This document shows positions 57,399 to 64,000 of a stretch of DNA of 64,000 nt, piece by piece. Within the stretch, counting starts at the first letter, position 1. Each line of letters opens with the position of its first letter. The DNA comes from DATBLQ01 sp036555325 (GTDB lineage: Bacteria; Pseudomonadota; Alphaproteobacteria; Rhizobiales; Aestuariivirgaceae): positions 1-64,000 of the forward strand of contig DATBLQ010000057.1 of assembly GCA_036555325.1 (NCBI GenBank), given 5' to 3'. Position numbers and translations under genes: made by a program. The notes below the pieces were generated by a model. The model ran no database searches and was not told the DNA's origin. It saw only the letters and a list, made by a program, of their open reading frames with translations.

Positions 57399-57455
57399 AA
57401 AAGGCCGTTCCGGTTAGGGAACGGCCCAAGTCTAGGGAGGAAACGCCCAGGAAGG
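57397..57455 (-). ncRNA. mmgR: MmgR/alpha-r8 (suhB-motif) type small RNA
   Basis: Read on the minus strand, TTTCCTCCCT (57443 to 57434), the hallmark anti-Shine-Dalgarno-like stretch of the MmgR/alpha-r8 family, is followed by a strong terminator GGCCGTTCC-loop-GGAACGGCC and then TTTTTT. The family lies upstream of suhB-like genes in alphaproteobacteria, and here the next plus-strand gene is an inositol-monophosphatase-family gene. In Sinorhizobium, MmgR limits polyhydroxybutyrate storage. The 5' end is estimated. Confidence 0.72.
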
Positions 57456-57713
57456 GCATTACGTGCCTGAAGAAAACTCCAGGACGCCGCCCATATGTGG
57501 CAGTGCAACCACGATTTTTCAAGCTAAATCAGCACCTGCGACCTGAGGGGTACAAATCATTGAATTACTTGCGCCATTTTGGCAACAGTCCGAAGTCGGC
57601 AGCGGAGAAGTGGCCAAATTTTGACCAAATGGTCTTTTGCAATGCAATAACTGGAACGTCGCGGCTGAGAGGGAACATCGTTCCAGCGACGCATTGAGCG
57701 AGGAATGCGTGCA

Positions 57714-58523
57714 ATGAGTGTGTTGAAAGAGGAACATTGGCGGGAGCTCGTCGACTTCGCTCGCAATCTTGCATCCGCCGCCGGGGATGCGATTCTCCCC
57801 ACCTTCCGGACCGTATCGGCCGTCGATAACAAGATCACCGATGGCTTCGATCCCGTAACCGAGGCCGATCGTTCCGGCGAACGCGCGATGCGCGAACTCA
57901 TCGAAAAGACCTTTCCCGCCCACGGAATTCAGGGGGAAGAGTTCGGCAGCAAGCAATCGCGTTCAGAGTTCAGCTGGATCCTCGATCCGATTGACGGCAC
58001 GCGATCCTTCATCTGCGGCATGCCCGTCTGGACGACCCTCATTGCGCTGACTTGGCAAGGCAAGCCGATCCTTGGCGTTGTCAGTCAACCTTTTGTGCGT
58101 GAGATGTTTGTCGGAGGAACATACGGCGCATGGTCTGAGAATATGTTGGGCCGCCGCCCTCTTTCGGTGAAACCGGCTCCCCATATTTCACAAGCCATCC
58201 TGACCACGGTCGCACCGGAGCTGTACCGCTCTCCAAAACAGAGAAATGTCCTCAAGGCGATGCGTGAAACAACTCGGATGACGCGATTTGGGGGTGATGC
58301 CTATTTCTTTGTCATGCTTGCGGCGGGCTGCGTCGACATTGCCATGGATGCCGGCCTCGAGGCCTACGACATTGCCGCGCTCGTTCCGATCATCGAGGCC
58401 GCCGGAGGCATCGTCACGACGTGGGACGGGGGAACGGCAGCCGCTGGCGGCGATATAATTGCCGCGGCAAGTCCTGCTCTGCACGCAGCTTCCCTCGAAA
58501 TCATCAATCGCCAGGAAGCGTAG
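57714..58523 (+). CDS. hisN: Inositol-monophosphatase family phosphatase, probably histidinol-phosphatase HisN
   Basis: A 269-residue Mg2+-dependent phosphatase. PVTEADRSGERAMRELI, GIQGEEFGS (metal Glu) and WILDPIDGTRSFICGMPVW (metal Asp pair) are the family motifs, and AAGCVDIAMDAGLEAYDIAA with its closing Asp completes the site. The G-x-RSF form is that of HisN, which removes phosphate from L-histidinol phosphate in alphaproteobacteria; a broader inositol phosphatase role is possible. ATG 57714 has GAGG ten bases upstream; ATG 57705 is too close to it. It overlaps the convergent hydrolase gene by 20 bp. Confidence 0.88.
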   Translation: MSVLKEEHWRELVDFARNLASAAGDAILPTFRTVSAVDNKITDGFDPVTEADRSGERAMRELIEKTFPAHGIQGEEFGSKQSRSEFSWILDPIDGTRSFICGMPVWTTLIALTWQGKPILGVVSQPFVREMFVGGTYGAWSENMLGRRPLSVKPAPHISQAILTTVAPELYRSPKQRNVLKAMRETTRMTRFGGDAYFFVMLAAGCVDIAMDAGLEAYDIAALVPIIEAAGGIVTTWDGGTAAAGGDIIAAASPALHAASLEIINRQEA

Positions 58524-59490
58524 GATCTTTCCCTTCGATAAATGCGTCAAAGGCAGCCCAGAACTGCTCCCGCACATGATCTCGCTCCATCAGGATTTCA
58601 TGGCGCGAGTAATCAACTGAGACTGTCACCACGCTCGGTTCCTTTGCCGATAATGCATGGCAGGCTTCGGTCGATGTTATCTCCTCTATGTCGGCCGCAA
58701 CCACCAGAACCGGGACCCGGACAATACTTTTCCTCGGGGGCGATAAAGCTTCGCGCATCGCCTCATAAGCACCCTTCACCCAGCCTATTGTCGGCGCGCC
58801 GACTCCGAGCTCCGGCGCCAGCTCTGTCGTTCGAACATCCCGCGTGAAGCGGCCCAGATCGGATGTGAATTTGTTGCCCGGAAAGTCCTTCAAGGCGATC
58901 GGACGGTGCCGTTGCCCCGGAACGAATATGCGACCCAAACCGATGAAGCTGAGCAGATAGACAATCACTTTCGCCAGTCTTGGAGGCCAAGGCGTGGTCT
59001 TGATATCGAACATCGGCGCCGTCAGCACGACTTTGCTGAACCACGCGTGCCGCCGCAGGTTCCGGATCAGAACGCATCCCGCCATGGAATGACCCAACGC
59101 GTAATATGGCGGCGGACAATCCGGCATCAAGACCTTGGAAACGAACGAGGCAAGATCGTCGTCATATTTTCTGAAATGTTTTATGTGGGTCTTGAGCCGA
59201 TTGCGAAGCCTTCGTTGCGATCCCCCTTGCCCCCGCCAGTCGAACGTTGCGACGGCGAAGCCGCGCTGCCTCAAGTCCTCCATGGTCTCGAAGTATCGTT
59301 CGATGAAATCGCCCCGTCCTTGCAGCAGGCACACGGTGCCTTTGAACCCTCGCCCTTCCCGCAGCAAGGCATAGCGCAGCCGCCACCCGTCGGACGCAGT
59401 AAAATAGCCACACTCCGTGCCCTCCGGGACGCTGTTTCCCGGATATCCTACGAGCCGTGCCGAATCACCTATTCGGTTCGACGTGTTCAT
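58504..59490 (-). CDS. Alpha/beta hydrolase, lysophospholipase (PldB) type
   Basis: A 328-residue alpha/beta hydrolase of the Hydrolase_4/lysophospholipase L2 group. The nucleophile elbow ALGHSMAGCVL gives the Ser, PVLVVAADIEEIT the likely acid, and VDYSRHEILMERDHVREQFW the His with the characteristic R-HE-x-E. GDFIERYFETMEDL and FDWRGQGGS are the lid and oxyanion regions. It should cleave lysophospholipids or monoacylglycerols at the inner membrane. It is convergent with hisN, as commonly seen in rhizobia. Confidence 0.9.
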   Translation of the reverse strand: MNTSNRIGDSARLVGYPGNSVPEGTECGYFTASDGWRLRYALLREGRGFKGTVCLLQGRGDFIERYFETMEDLRQRGFAVATFDWRGQGGSQRRLRNRLKTHIKHFRKYDDDLASFVSKVLMPDCPPPYYALGHSMAGCVLIRNLRRHAWFSKVVLTAPMFDIKTTPWPPRLAKVIVYLLSFIGLGRIFVPGQRHRPIALKDFPGNKFTSDLGRFTRDVRTTELAPELGVGAPTIGWVKGAYEAMREALSPPRKSIVRVPVLVVAADIEEITSTEACHALSAKEPSVVTVSVDYSRHEILMERDHVREQFWAAFDAFIEGKDPTLPGD

Positions 59491-59576
59491 AAGCTTGTTT
59501 AGAACAGCTCACGACCCCTCGGCAAGCAAAGGGAAATCCCAAAGCCGTGCCCGCTCCACCAGGTCCCGTAAAAAAC

Positions 59577-60224
59577 CTATTGCCGCTTCACCTCGGTCAG
59601 CTCGCCGCTGAGAGCGCTAACGGTGATGGAGAAGTTTTTCCCACCCCGCTGGGCCGAAAAACTATAGGTTTCGCCGCTGCAGCTCTTGGCCTCCACATTC
59701 CCAAACCCGTAGCCGGAGACAATCGATTTGGCCTTGTCGCAGCTCACGCTCCCTGCAGTGTTACTTTGCGGGGTCGATTTGGCCGCAATCTTAGGGGTGG
59801 CAGTCTCAGGGGTGGTCTTAGCGGTGACAGTCTTAGGCGTGCTCGAAGGTTTCTTGGCTGCCTTGCTCTTTGCAGCGGGCTTTTTCTTGATCTTGGGTAC
59901 CGTCGAGGGCTGGCTGTCATCCGGCTCCTGGTATGCGGCAGCCGCTTTGGATTTCTTGCGGCGCGGAGGCTTGTAGGGCGGCTCGAAATCGTCCTCATCA
60001 TATGAATAGTAAGGCTCGTCGTAATCGTCCTCGTAGTAGCCGTACTCGTCCTCGCCTGGATCCCAGTAGCGAGGCCAGTAATGGCGACGCGGTGGCGGCG
60101 GCGGCGGAAAATAGCCCGGGGGCAACCAGTACGACCGGTGTTCCGCCTTGACGGGCCCTGTCGGCGCTGAAACCAGGCCGATCCCTGCCAACGTGACAAT
60201 GAGTAACCAGTGACTGACCTTCAT
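59577..60224 (-). CDS. Secreted Pro/Tyr-rich protein with PepSY-like C-terminal domain
   Basis: A 215-residue exported protein. A signal peptide (SHWLLIVTLAGIGLVSAPTG) is followed by a Pro/Tyr/Asp-rich region (GYFPPPPPPRRHYW; EYGYYEDDYDEPYYSYDEDD), a Lys/Pro/Ala/Thr-rich linker, and a C-terminal domain of about 55 residues (CDKAKSIVSGYGFGNVEAKS ... GGKNFSITVSALSGELTEV) that resembles PepSY-like modules of rhizobial hypothetical proteins. The low-complexity part suggests an extended wall- or envelope-spanning arm. ATG 60224 is preferred to 60233. Function unknown. Confidence 0.75.
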   Translation of the reverse strand: MKVSHWLLIVTLAGIGLVSAPTGPVKAEHRSYWLPPGYFPPPPPPRRHYWPRYWDPGEDEYGYYEDDYDEPYYSYDEDDFEPPYKPPRRKKSKAAAAYQEPDDSQPSTVPKIKKKPAAKSKAAKKPSSTPKTVTAKTTPETATPKIAAKSTPQSNTAGSVSCDKAKSIVSGYGFGNVEAKSCSGETYSFSAQRGGKNFSITVSALSGELTEVKRQ

Positions 60225-60639
60225 GACCTCCATCTCCTTCCTGGTCGGGCGCTTCTAGTACGGTTTAGCGCCGTCCTCTGTGAGATTGCACCCAAGTTGG
60301 CAGACATGCCCCTTTTTGGTGGAGATACGGCTCCGGTCGTTGCAATCCCGAAACGGTTGAAACACCATAGCTGCACGAAATGTTCCCTGCATCATGTGAG
60401 AAGGCGCACTGTCCGACATCAAGCGTAATATGAGTTAACGAAATCCTGAATCGCACTAACGCTCTCGGCCGACTACGCCTTTGAGTCTCCTAAATCGCAA
60501 GAGAGCATGCCCCTCCGTTTGTGAACGCTAGAGAAAAAAGCCGTTCATCTGCTGTTCATCTCAGGCTAACGCGCTGATTATAGCGTCATTCTGCTTGCCG
60601 GGGCTTGAAATAACCGTCCTCCAACCTAAATATGCCTTG
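60225..60639. other. Intergenic stretch, promoter region of hsp20
   Basis: About 415 bases between divergent genes. No gene is recognised. The heat-shock promoter of the hsp20 gene should lie near its right end, before the RNA thermometer. Confidence 0.45.
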
Positions 60640-60721
60640 TGAGGTGCCGTCAGGGCCTCGCGTGGTCGCCGGCCTTTCAGGGCAGGCAAAATCTTAACAT
60701 CGCTTCAAGGAGGATGTTGTC
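60640..60721 (+). promoter_or_regulatory. ROSE-type RNA thermometer before hsp20
   Basis: The last hairpin (60696-60718) pairs AACATC with GATGTT around TCGCT and the ribosome site AAGGAGG. TCGCT matches the conserved U-U/C-GCU of ROSE elements that masks the Shine-Dalgarno and melts on warming. GC-rich helices precede it, as in ROSE leaders of rhizobial small heat-shock genes. Confidence 0.75.
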
Positions 60722-61171
60722 ATGTTTGATCTTACCCCCCTCTATCGTTCCACCATCGGCTTCGATCGTCTTGCCCGCATGTTTGACGATCTGTCCGCTT
60801 TCGACGTCCCTGCTTACCCGCCCTACAATATCGAGCGCGTGAGCGATGATGAATACCGCATTACCATGGCGGTTGCGGGATTCGGCGAGGACGATCTCAA
60901 CATCGAGCTCAAGCAGAGCACGCTCACTATTTCGGGCAAGAAGACCGAGCGCTCGGAAACTACCGGCGAAGTCCTGCATCAGGGCATCGCATCGCGCGCC
61001 TTCGAACGTCGGTTCCAGCTCGCCGATTTTGTGGAAGTCCGTGGCGCCAATCTCGAGAACGGGTTGCTCCATGTCACATTGAAGCGCGAGATTCCTGAGG
61101 CGATGAAGCCTCGGTCAATCCCGATCAGTGGCAAGGGGCCGAAGTCCATCGAGGCCAAAAAGGCTGCCTAA
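60722..61171 (+). CDS. Small heat-shock protein, Hsp20/IbpA type
   Basis: A 149-residue class A small heat-shock protein. The N-terminus MFDLTPLYRSTIGFDRLARM is typical of IbpA/HspH-like proteins. YPPYNIERVSDDEYRITMAV starts the alpha-crystallin domain, HQGIASRAFERRFQLADFVE and LENGLLHVTLKREIPEAMKP close it, and a RSIPI-type I-x-I tail follows for oligomer assembly. It holds unfolding proteins during heat shock. The upstream ROSE-type element implies translational control by temperature. A terminator follows. Confidence 0.95.
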   Translation: MFDLTPLYRSTIGFDRLARMFDDLSAFDVPAYPPYNIERVSDDEYRITMAVAGFGEDDLNIELKQSTLTISGKKTERSETTGEVLHQGIASRAFERRFQLADFVEVRGANLENGLLHVTLKREIPEAMKPRSIPISGKGPKSIEAKKAA

Positions 61172-61184
61172 CATGGGGATGGGA

Positions 61185-61207
61185 GTGGGCGCTGTTGCAG
61201 CGCCCAC
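61185..61207. terminator. Terminator between hsp20 and threonine aldolase genes
   Basis: GTGGGCGCTG, loop TTG, CAGCGCCCAC: a perfect 10-bp stem followed by TTCGTTATTTT on the plus side, between convergent genes. Confidence 0.85.
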
Positions 61208-61211
61208 TTCG

Positions 61212-62267
61212 TTATTTTGTCAGCCGTTTGACCAGTTGCACGAGCTTTTTGATCTCCTGGTCCGTCGTTTTGAACGACGTGACGAAGCGTGCAAAGCACT
61301 CCGTCTTCCCGATTGTATCCGTCCCCGGCCCTTTTCCCGGCCATTCATGGTAGTGAGCCCCGTGCTTGAGCAGCCCGTCATGCAACGCCCGGGGCAGTAT
61401 CGCAAAGACTTCGTTCGCCTGCGTTGGGAGGGGTAGCCTCACCGCTTTCACCTTCCCCATCAGCTCGGCTAGCAGCGCCGCCATGCGGTTTGCATGCTGA
61501 GAGTTCTTGAGCCACAAATCATCTTTGAGGTAGGCGAGCATCTGGGCGCCTAAAAATCGACCTTTTGAGAGAAGCTGCCCGGCTCGTTTCCGCCTCCGCC
61601 GAAATTCCTCTGCCAAGCTCGTGTCAAAGAACACCACCGCCTCGAGCGCCAAGGCTCCATTCTTCGTTGCGCCGAAGGTCATCACATCCACGCCCGCCTT
61701 CCAGGTGAGGTCCGCCGGCGTGCATCCGATGAATGACACCGCATTGGCGAACCGCGCTCCATCCATGTGCAACCTTAGTCCGCGCCGCTTGCACAGCCGG
61801 CCAAAAGCCGAGACTTCCTCAACGCTGTAAACAGTCCCCAATTCTGTCGCCTGTGTGATGGAAATCGCCGATGGCTTCGACTCGTGCTCGCCGCGCAGCG
61901 CCAGATCGAGCGCTTCGGTGATCAACGGCTCATCGAGTTTACCGGAAGGTGCCCACAGGCCCGTGAGGCGTCCGCCGCTGAAGAACTCTACCGCACCACA
62001 TTCATCCGTGTTGACGTGTGATTCCTCGTGGCAGAGCACGCTGCCGTAGGCGGGGCAGATCGACGACAGCGCAAGCGCATTTGCCGCTGTTCCCGTGAGA
62101 ACCAGATAGGTTTCCACCTCGCGTTCGAACACGGCGCTCAACGCTGCTTCGGCCTTCCTCGTCCAGGGATCGTATCCATACGACGTGGCTGTACCGGAGT
62201 TGGCTTTCCTTAGCGCGTCGAGCACCAGCTCGTGAGCGCCAACCGTGTTGTCGCTGGCAAAGTCCAT
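61212..62267 (-). CDS. ltaE: Low-specificity L-threonine aldolase
   Basis: A 351-residue PLP enzyme of fold type I. FASDNTVGAHELVLDAL is the opening, LTGTAANALALSSI binds the cofactor phosphate, RLHMDGARFANAV carries the Asp that pairs with the pyridine nitrogen, and MTFGATKNGALALEAVVFFD holds the Schiff-base Lys. The enzyme splits L-threonine or L-allo-threonine into glycine and acetaldehyde in the cytoplasm. The family length is usual. It stands alone, divergent from gltB. Confidence 0.93.
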   Translation of the reverse strand: MDFASDNTVGAHELVLDALRKANSGTATSYGYDPWTRKAEAALSAVFEREVETYLVLTGTAANALALSSICPAYGSVLCHEESHVNTDECGAVEFFSGGRLTGLWAPSGKLDEPLITEALDLALRGEHESKPSAISITQATELGTVYSVEEVSAFGRLCKRRGLRLHMDGARFANAVSFIGCTPADLTWKAGVDVMTFGATKNGALALEAVVFFDTSLAEEFRRRRKRAGQLLSKGRFLGAQMLAYLKDDLWLKNSQHANRMAALLAELMGKVKAVRLPLPTQANEVFAILPRALHDGLLKHGAHYHEWPGKGPGTDTIGKTECFARFVTSFKTTDQEIKKLVQLVKRLTK

Positions 62268-62668
62268 TCAATCCTCTTGATGAGCGTGTGATGACCGCAA
62301 AGGATGTTGAAATATTATTTCATAGTTACCAACCCGGGAACAAACAACTTGCTGAGACGTCGGAATTCTGGCATTGATCGTCCAATAGGACAGTGAGGCT
62401 GTCCTTTTAGGTCGGCTATGATGGATTTTGCCACCAGTTTCTGCGGTTTTCCTTTCGGTTGGCGTGCCTGTGGTCCGCTAGGCGCCGCGCGGGCCGACAA
62501 ACCCAACTGACGGCTCGAACCTCGCGAGGGGTCTGCCGTGAATTGCGTTACCGGGTAACACCCGACCAAATTCACCATGTCCCCCCGCAACGGACCTCGA
62601 GACCTTGGAAGATCGTTTAGGGTGAGAGCTTAATCTGAGCGAAACAAAGCTGGCCCAGGGGAGTGAAC
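62268..62668. other. Intergenic stretch before gltB
   Basis: About 400 bases. A hairpin at 62387-62405 (AGGACAG-TGAGG-CTGTCCT followed by TTTT) looks like a small intrinsic terminator on the plus strand. The gltB promoter should lie after it; no operator is recognised. Confidence 0.5.
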
Positions 62669-64000
62669 ATGGCAGGCTGGCAGGCCAGTCAAATAGCAGT
62701 GACCCCGGAGGGCTTGCCCGCCCGCAGCGGTCTATACGACCCGGGCCATGAGCATGACGCCTGCGGTATTGGCCTCTATGCCAGCATCAACAACATTCCA
62801 AGCCACGCGATCATCGAGTGTGGCCTGACCATTCTTAAGAACCTCGAGCATCGTGGAGCGGTCGGCGCCGATCCGAAAGCGGGCGACGGTGCTGGCATCA
62901 TGACCCAGCTCCCGCATGAGTTTCTTGCTGACGAAGCCGAGCGGCTGAAGTTCACTCTTCCCCCGCCTCGTCACTATGCCGTGGGTTATTTGTTCATGCC
63001 GCGCGAAGCCAACCTTCGTCAGGAAATCGAACGCCTTTGGCGCGAGACAGCGGTTGAAGAGGGCCTGCGCGTGATCGGCTGGCGTGACGTGCCCGTCGAT
63101 GACAGCGTGCTTGGCGTTACGGTCAAGAAGACCGAACCCTGGCACCGCCAGATGTTCATCGCGCCGGGGCCGACGATTCGCGACGAAATACATTTCGAGC
63201 GTAAGCTCTTCGTGTGCCGCAAGGTCGTGTCAAACCGCGTCATCGAGGTCCTCGGCCATGCCGCTCGAAGCTATTATCCGGTGTCCGTATCAACCCGCAC
63301 CATCGTCTACAAAGGTCTGGTGCTCGGTAAGGATCTGGGGTCTTACTATCGCGACTTGAGCAGTCCCAAGTTCGCATCGGCATTGGCGCTCGTTCACCAG
63401 CGCTTCTCCACCAACACCTTCCCATCCTGGCCGCTTGCCCACCCCTATCGCTACGTCTGCCACAACGGCGAAATCAATACGCTGCGTGGCAATTACAACT
63501 GGATGGCTGCGCGGCAGGCCAACATGAAGTCCGATGTCTTGGGCAAGGATCTCGAGAAGCTCTGGCCCATCTCCTATGAGGGCCAGTCCGATTCCGCCTG
63601 CTTCGACAACGCGCTCGAGCTGCTGTTCATGGGCGGATATTCCCTGCCGCACGCCATGATGATGCTCATTCCCGAGGCGTGGGCCGGCAATCCACTCATG
63701 GATGAGCATCGCCGTGCGTTCTATGAGTACCATGCAGCGCTGATGGAGCCGTGGGATGGTCCTGCCGCCATGGCGTTCACCGACGGCCGTCTCATCGGGG
63801 CAACGCTCGATCGCAATGGGCTCAGACCATCGAGGTATCTCGTCACCAATGACGGTTTTGTCGTCCTCGCCTCTGAAATGGGTGTGCTTAACATACCGGA
63901 AGAGAAGATCGTCAAAAAATGGCGCCTGCAGCCGGGCAAGATGTTGCTCATCGACCTTGAGCAGAAGCGCATCATCTCCGACGACGAACTGAAACGTGAT
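62669..64000 (+). CDS. gltB: Glutamate synthase large subunit (5' part)
   Basis: The first 444 codons of gltB; the window ends inside it. After a 31-residue propeptide, GHEHDACGIGLYASINN carries the nucleophile Cys32 of the class II glutamine amidotransferase domain, exposed after cleavage. LVHQRFSTNTFPSWPLAHPY, RYVCHNGEINTLRGNYNWM and SDSACFDNALELLFMGGYSL are its active-site segments. The enzyme makes glutamate from glutamine and 2-oxoglutarate, the main ammonium assimilation route with glutamine synthetase. GGGGAG lies six bases before ATG 62669. Confidence 0.98.
   Translation, partial: MAGWQASQIAVTPEGLPARSGLYDPGHEHDACGIGLYASINNIPSHAIIECGLTILKNLEHRGAVGADPKAGDGAGIMTQLPHEFLADEAERLKFTLPPPRHYAVGYLFMPREANLRQEIERLWRETAVEEGLRVIGWRDVPVDDSVLGVTVKKTEPWHRQMFIAPGPTIRDEIHFERKLFVCRKVVSNRVIEVLGHAARSYYPVSVSTRTIVYKGLVLGKDLGSYYRDLSSPKFASALALVHQRFSTNTFPSWPLAHPYRYVCHNGEINTLRGNYNWMAARQANMKSDVLGKDLEKLWPISYEGQSDSACFDNALELLFMGGYSLPHAMMMLIPEAWAGNPLMDEHRRAFYEYHAALMEPWDGPAAMAFTDGRLIGATLDRNGLRPSRYLVTNDGFVVLASEMGVLNIPEEKIVKKWRLQPGKMLLIDLEQKRIISDDELKRD

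Overview
The window looks like a chromosomal segment of an alphaproteobacterium of the order Hyphomicrobiales (Rhizobiales), probably close to Phyllobacteriaceae. Supporting evidence: CpdR next to tRNA-Val(GAC), an MmgR/alpha-r8-type small RNA between an N-formylglutamate amidohydrolase gene and a hisN-type phosphatase gene, a ROSE-type RNA thermometer before an hsp20 gene, a DUF768-like protein, and FixK/FNR-type boxes. The species is not identifiable by eye.

Layout. 1-3.9 kb: minus-strand peptide ABC transporter operon with a CocE-type hydrolase. 4-6.8 kb: a decayed sugar permease, a 38-residue secreted peptide, a repeat protein and a glutathione transferase. 7.1-11.6 kb: M32 carboxypeptidase, then an hsp20-lon operon. 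11.8-19.75 kb: miscellaneous accessory genes (DUF1428, HEPN-like, aldo/keto reductase, GST, hydratase, small secreted proteins) with several broken genes. 19.75-55.8 kb: a large accessory block. 55.8-64 kb: ordinary core genes (tRNA-Val, cpdR, amidohydrolase, sRNA, hisN, lysophospholipase-like, hsp20, threonine aldolase, start of gltB).

The main result concerns the 36-kb block. It is bounded on the right by intact tRNA-Val(GAC) and on the left by a direct repeat carrying only the 3' half of the same tRNA. An older, more diverged third copy lies at 11.77 kb. This is the footprint of one or two nested insertions at tRNA-Val; no integrase remains in the window. The block carries its own FixK-like Crp/Fnr regulator. 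At least six perfect TTGAT-N4-ATCAA boxes and several one-mismatch boxes stand before its genes, most at a distance fitting a class II activator site.

The genes under these boxes form a coherent low-oxygen or stasis set: universal stress protein, flavin reductases, BON protein, APH/P-loop kinase, host-attachment protein, Met-rich EF-hand protein, PRTase-erythromycin esterase fusion, acyl-CoA synthetase/acetyltransferase with an APC permease, and a coiled-coil protein. Several c-type cytochromes and a six-gene energy-converting-hydrogenase-related (Ehr) complex lie among them. The Ehr large subunit has lost both Ni-Fe cysteine pairs. The content resembles the mycobacterial DosR dormancy regulon, but sits on a mobile-type block under FixK-type control. 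The block is littered with gene remnants (hsp20, cytochrome c twice, histidine kinase, S9 peptidase, MBL-fold protein, DUF2267), so it is old and partly decayed.
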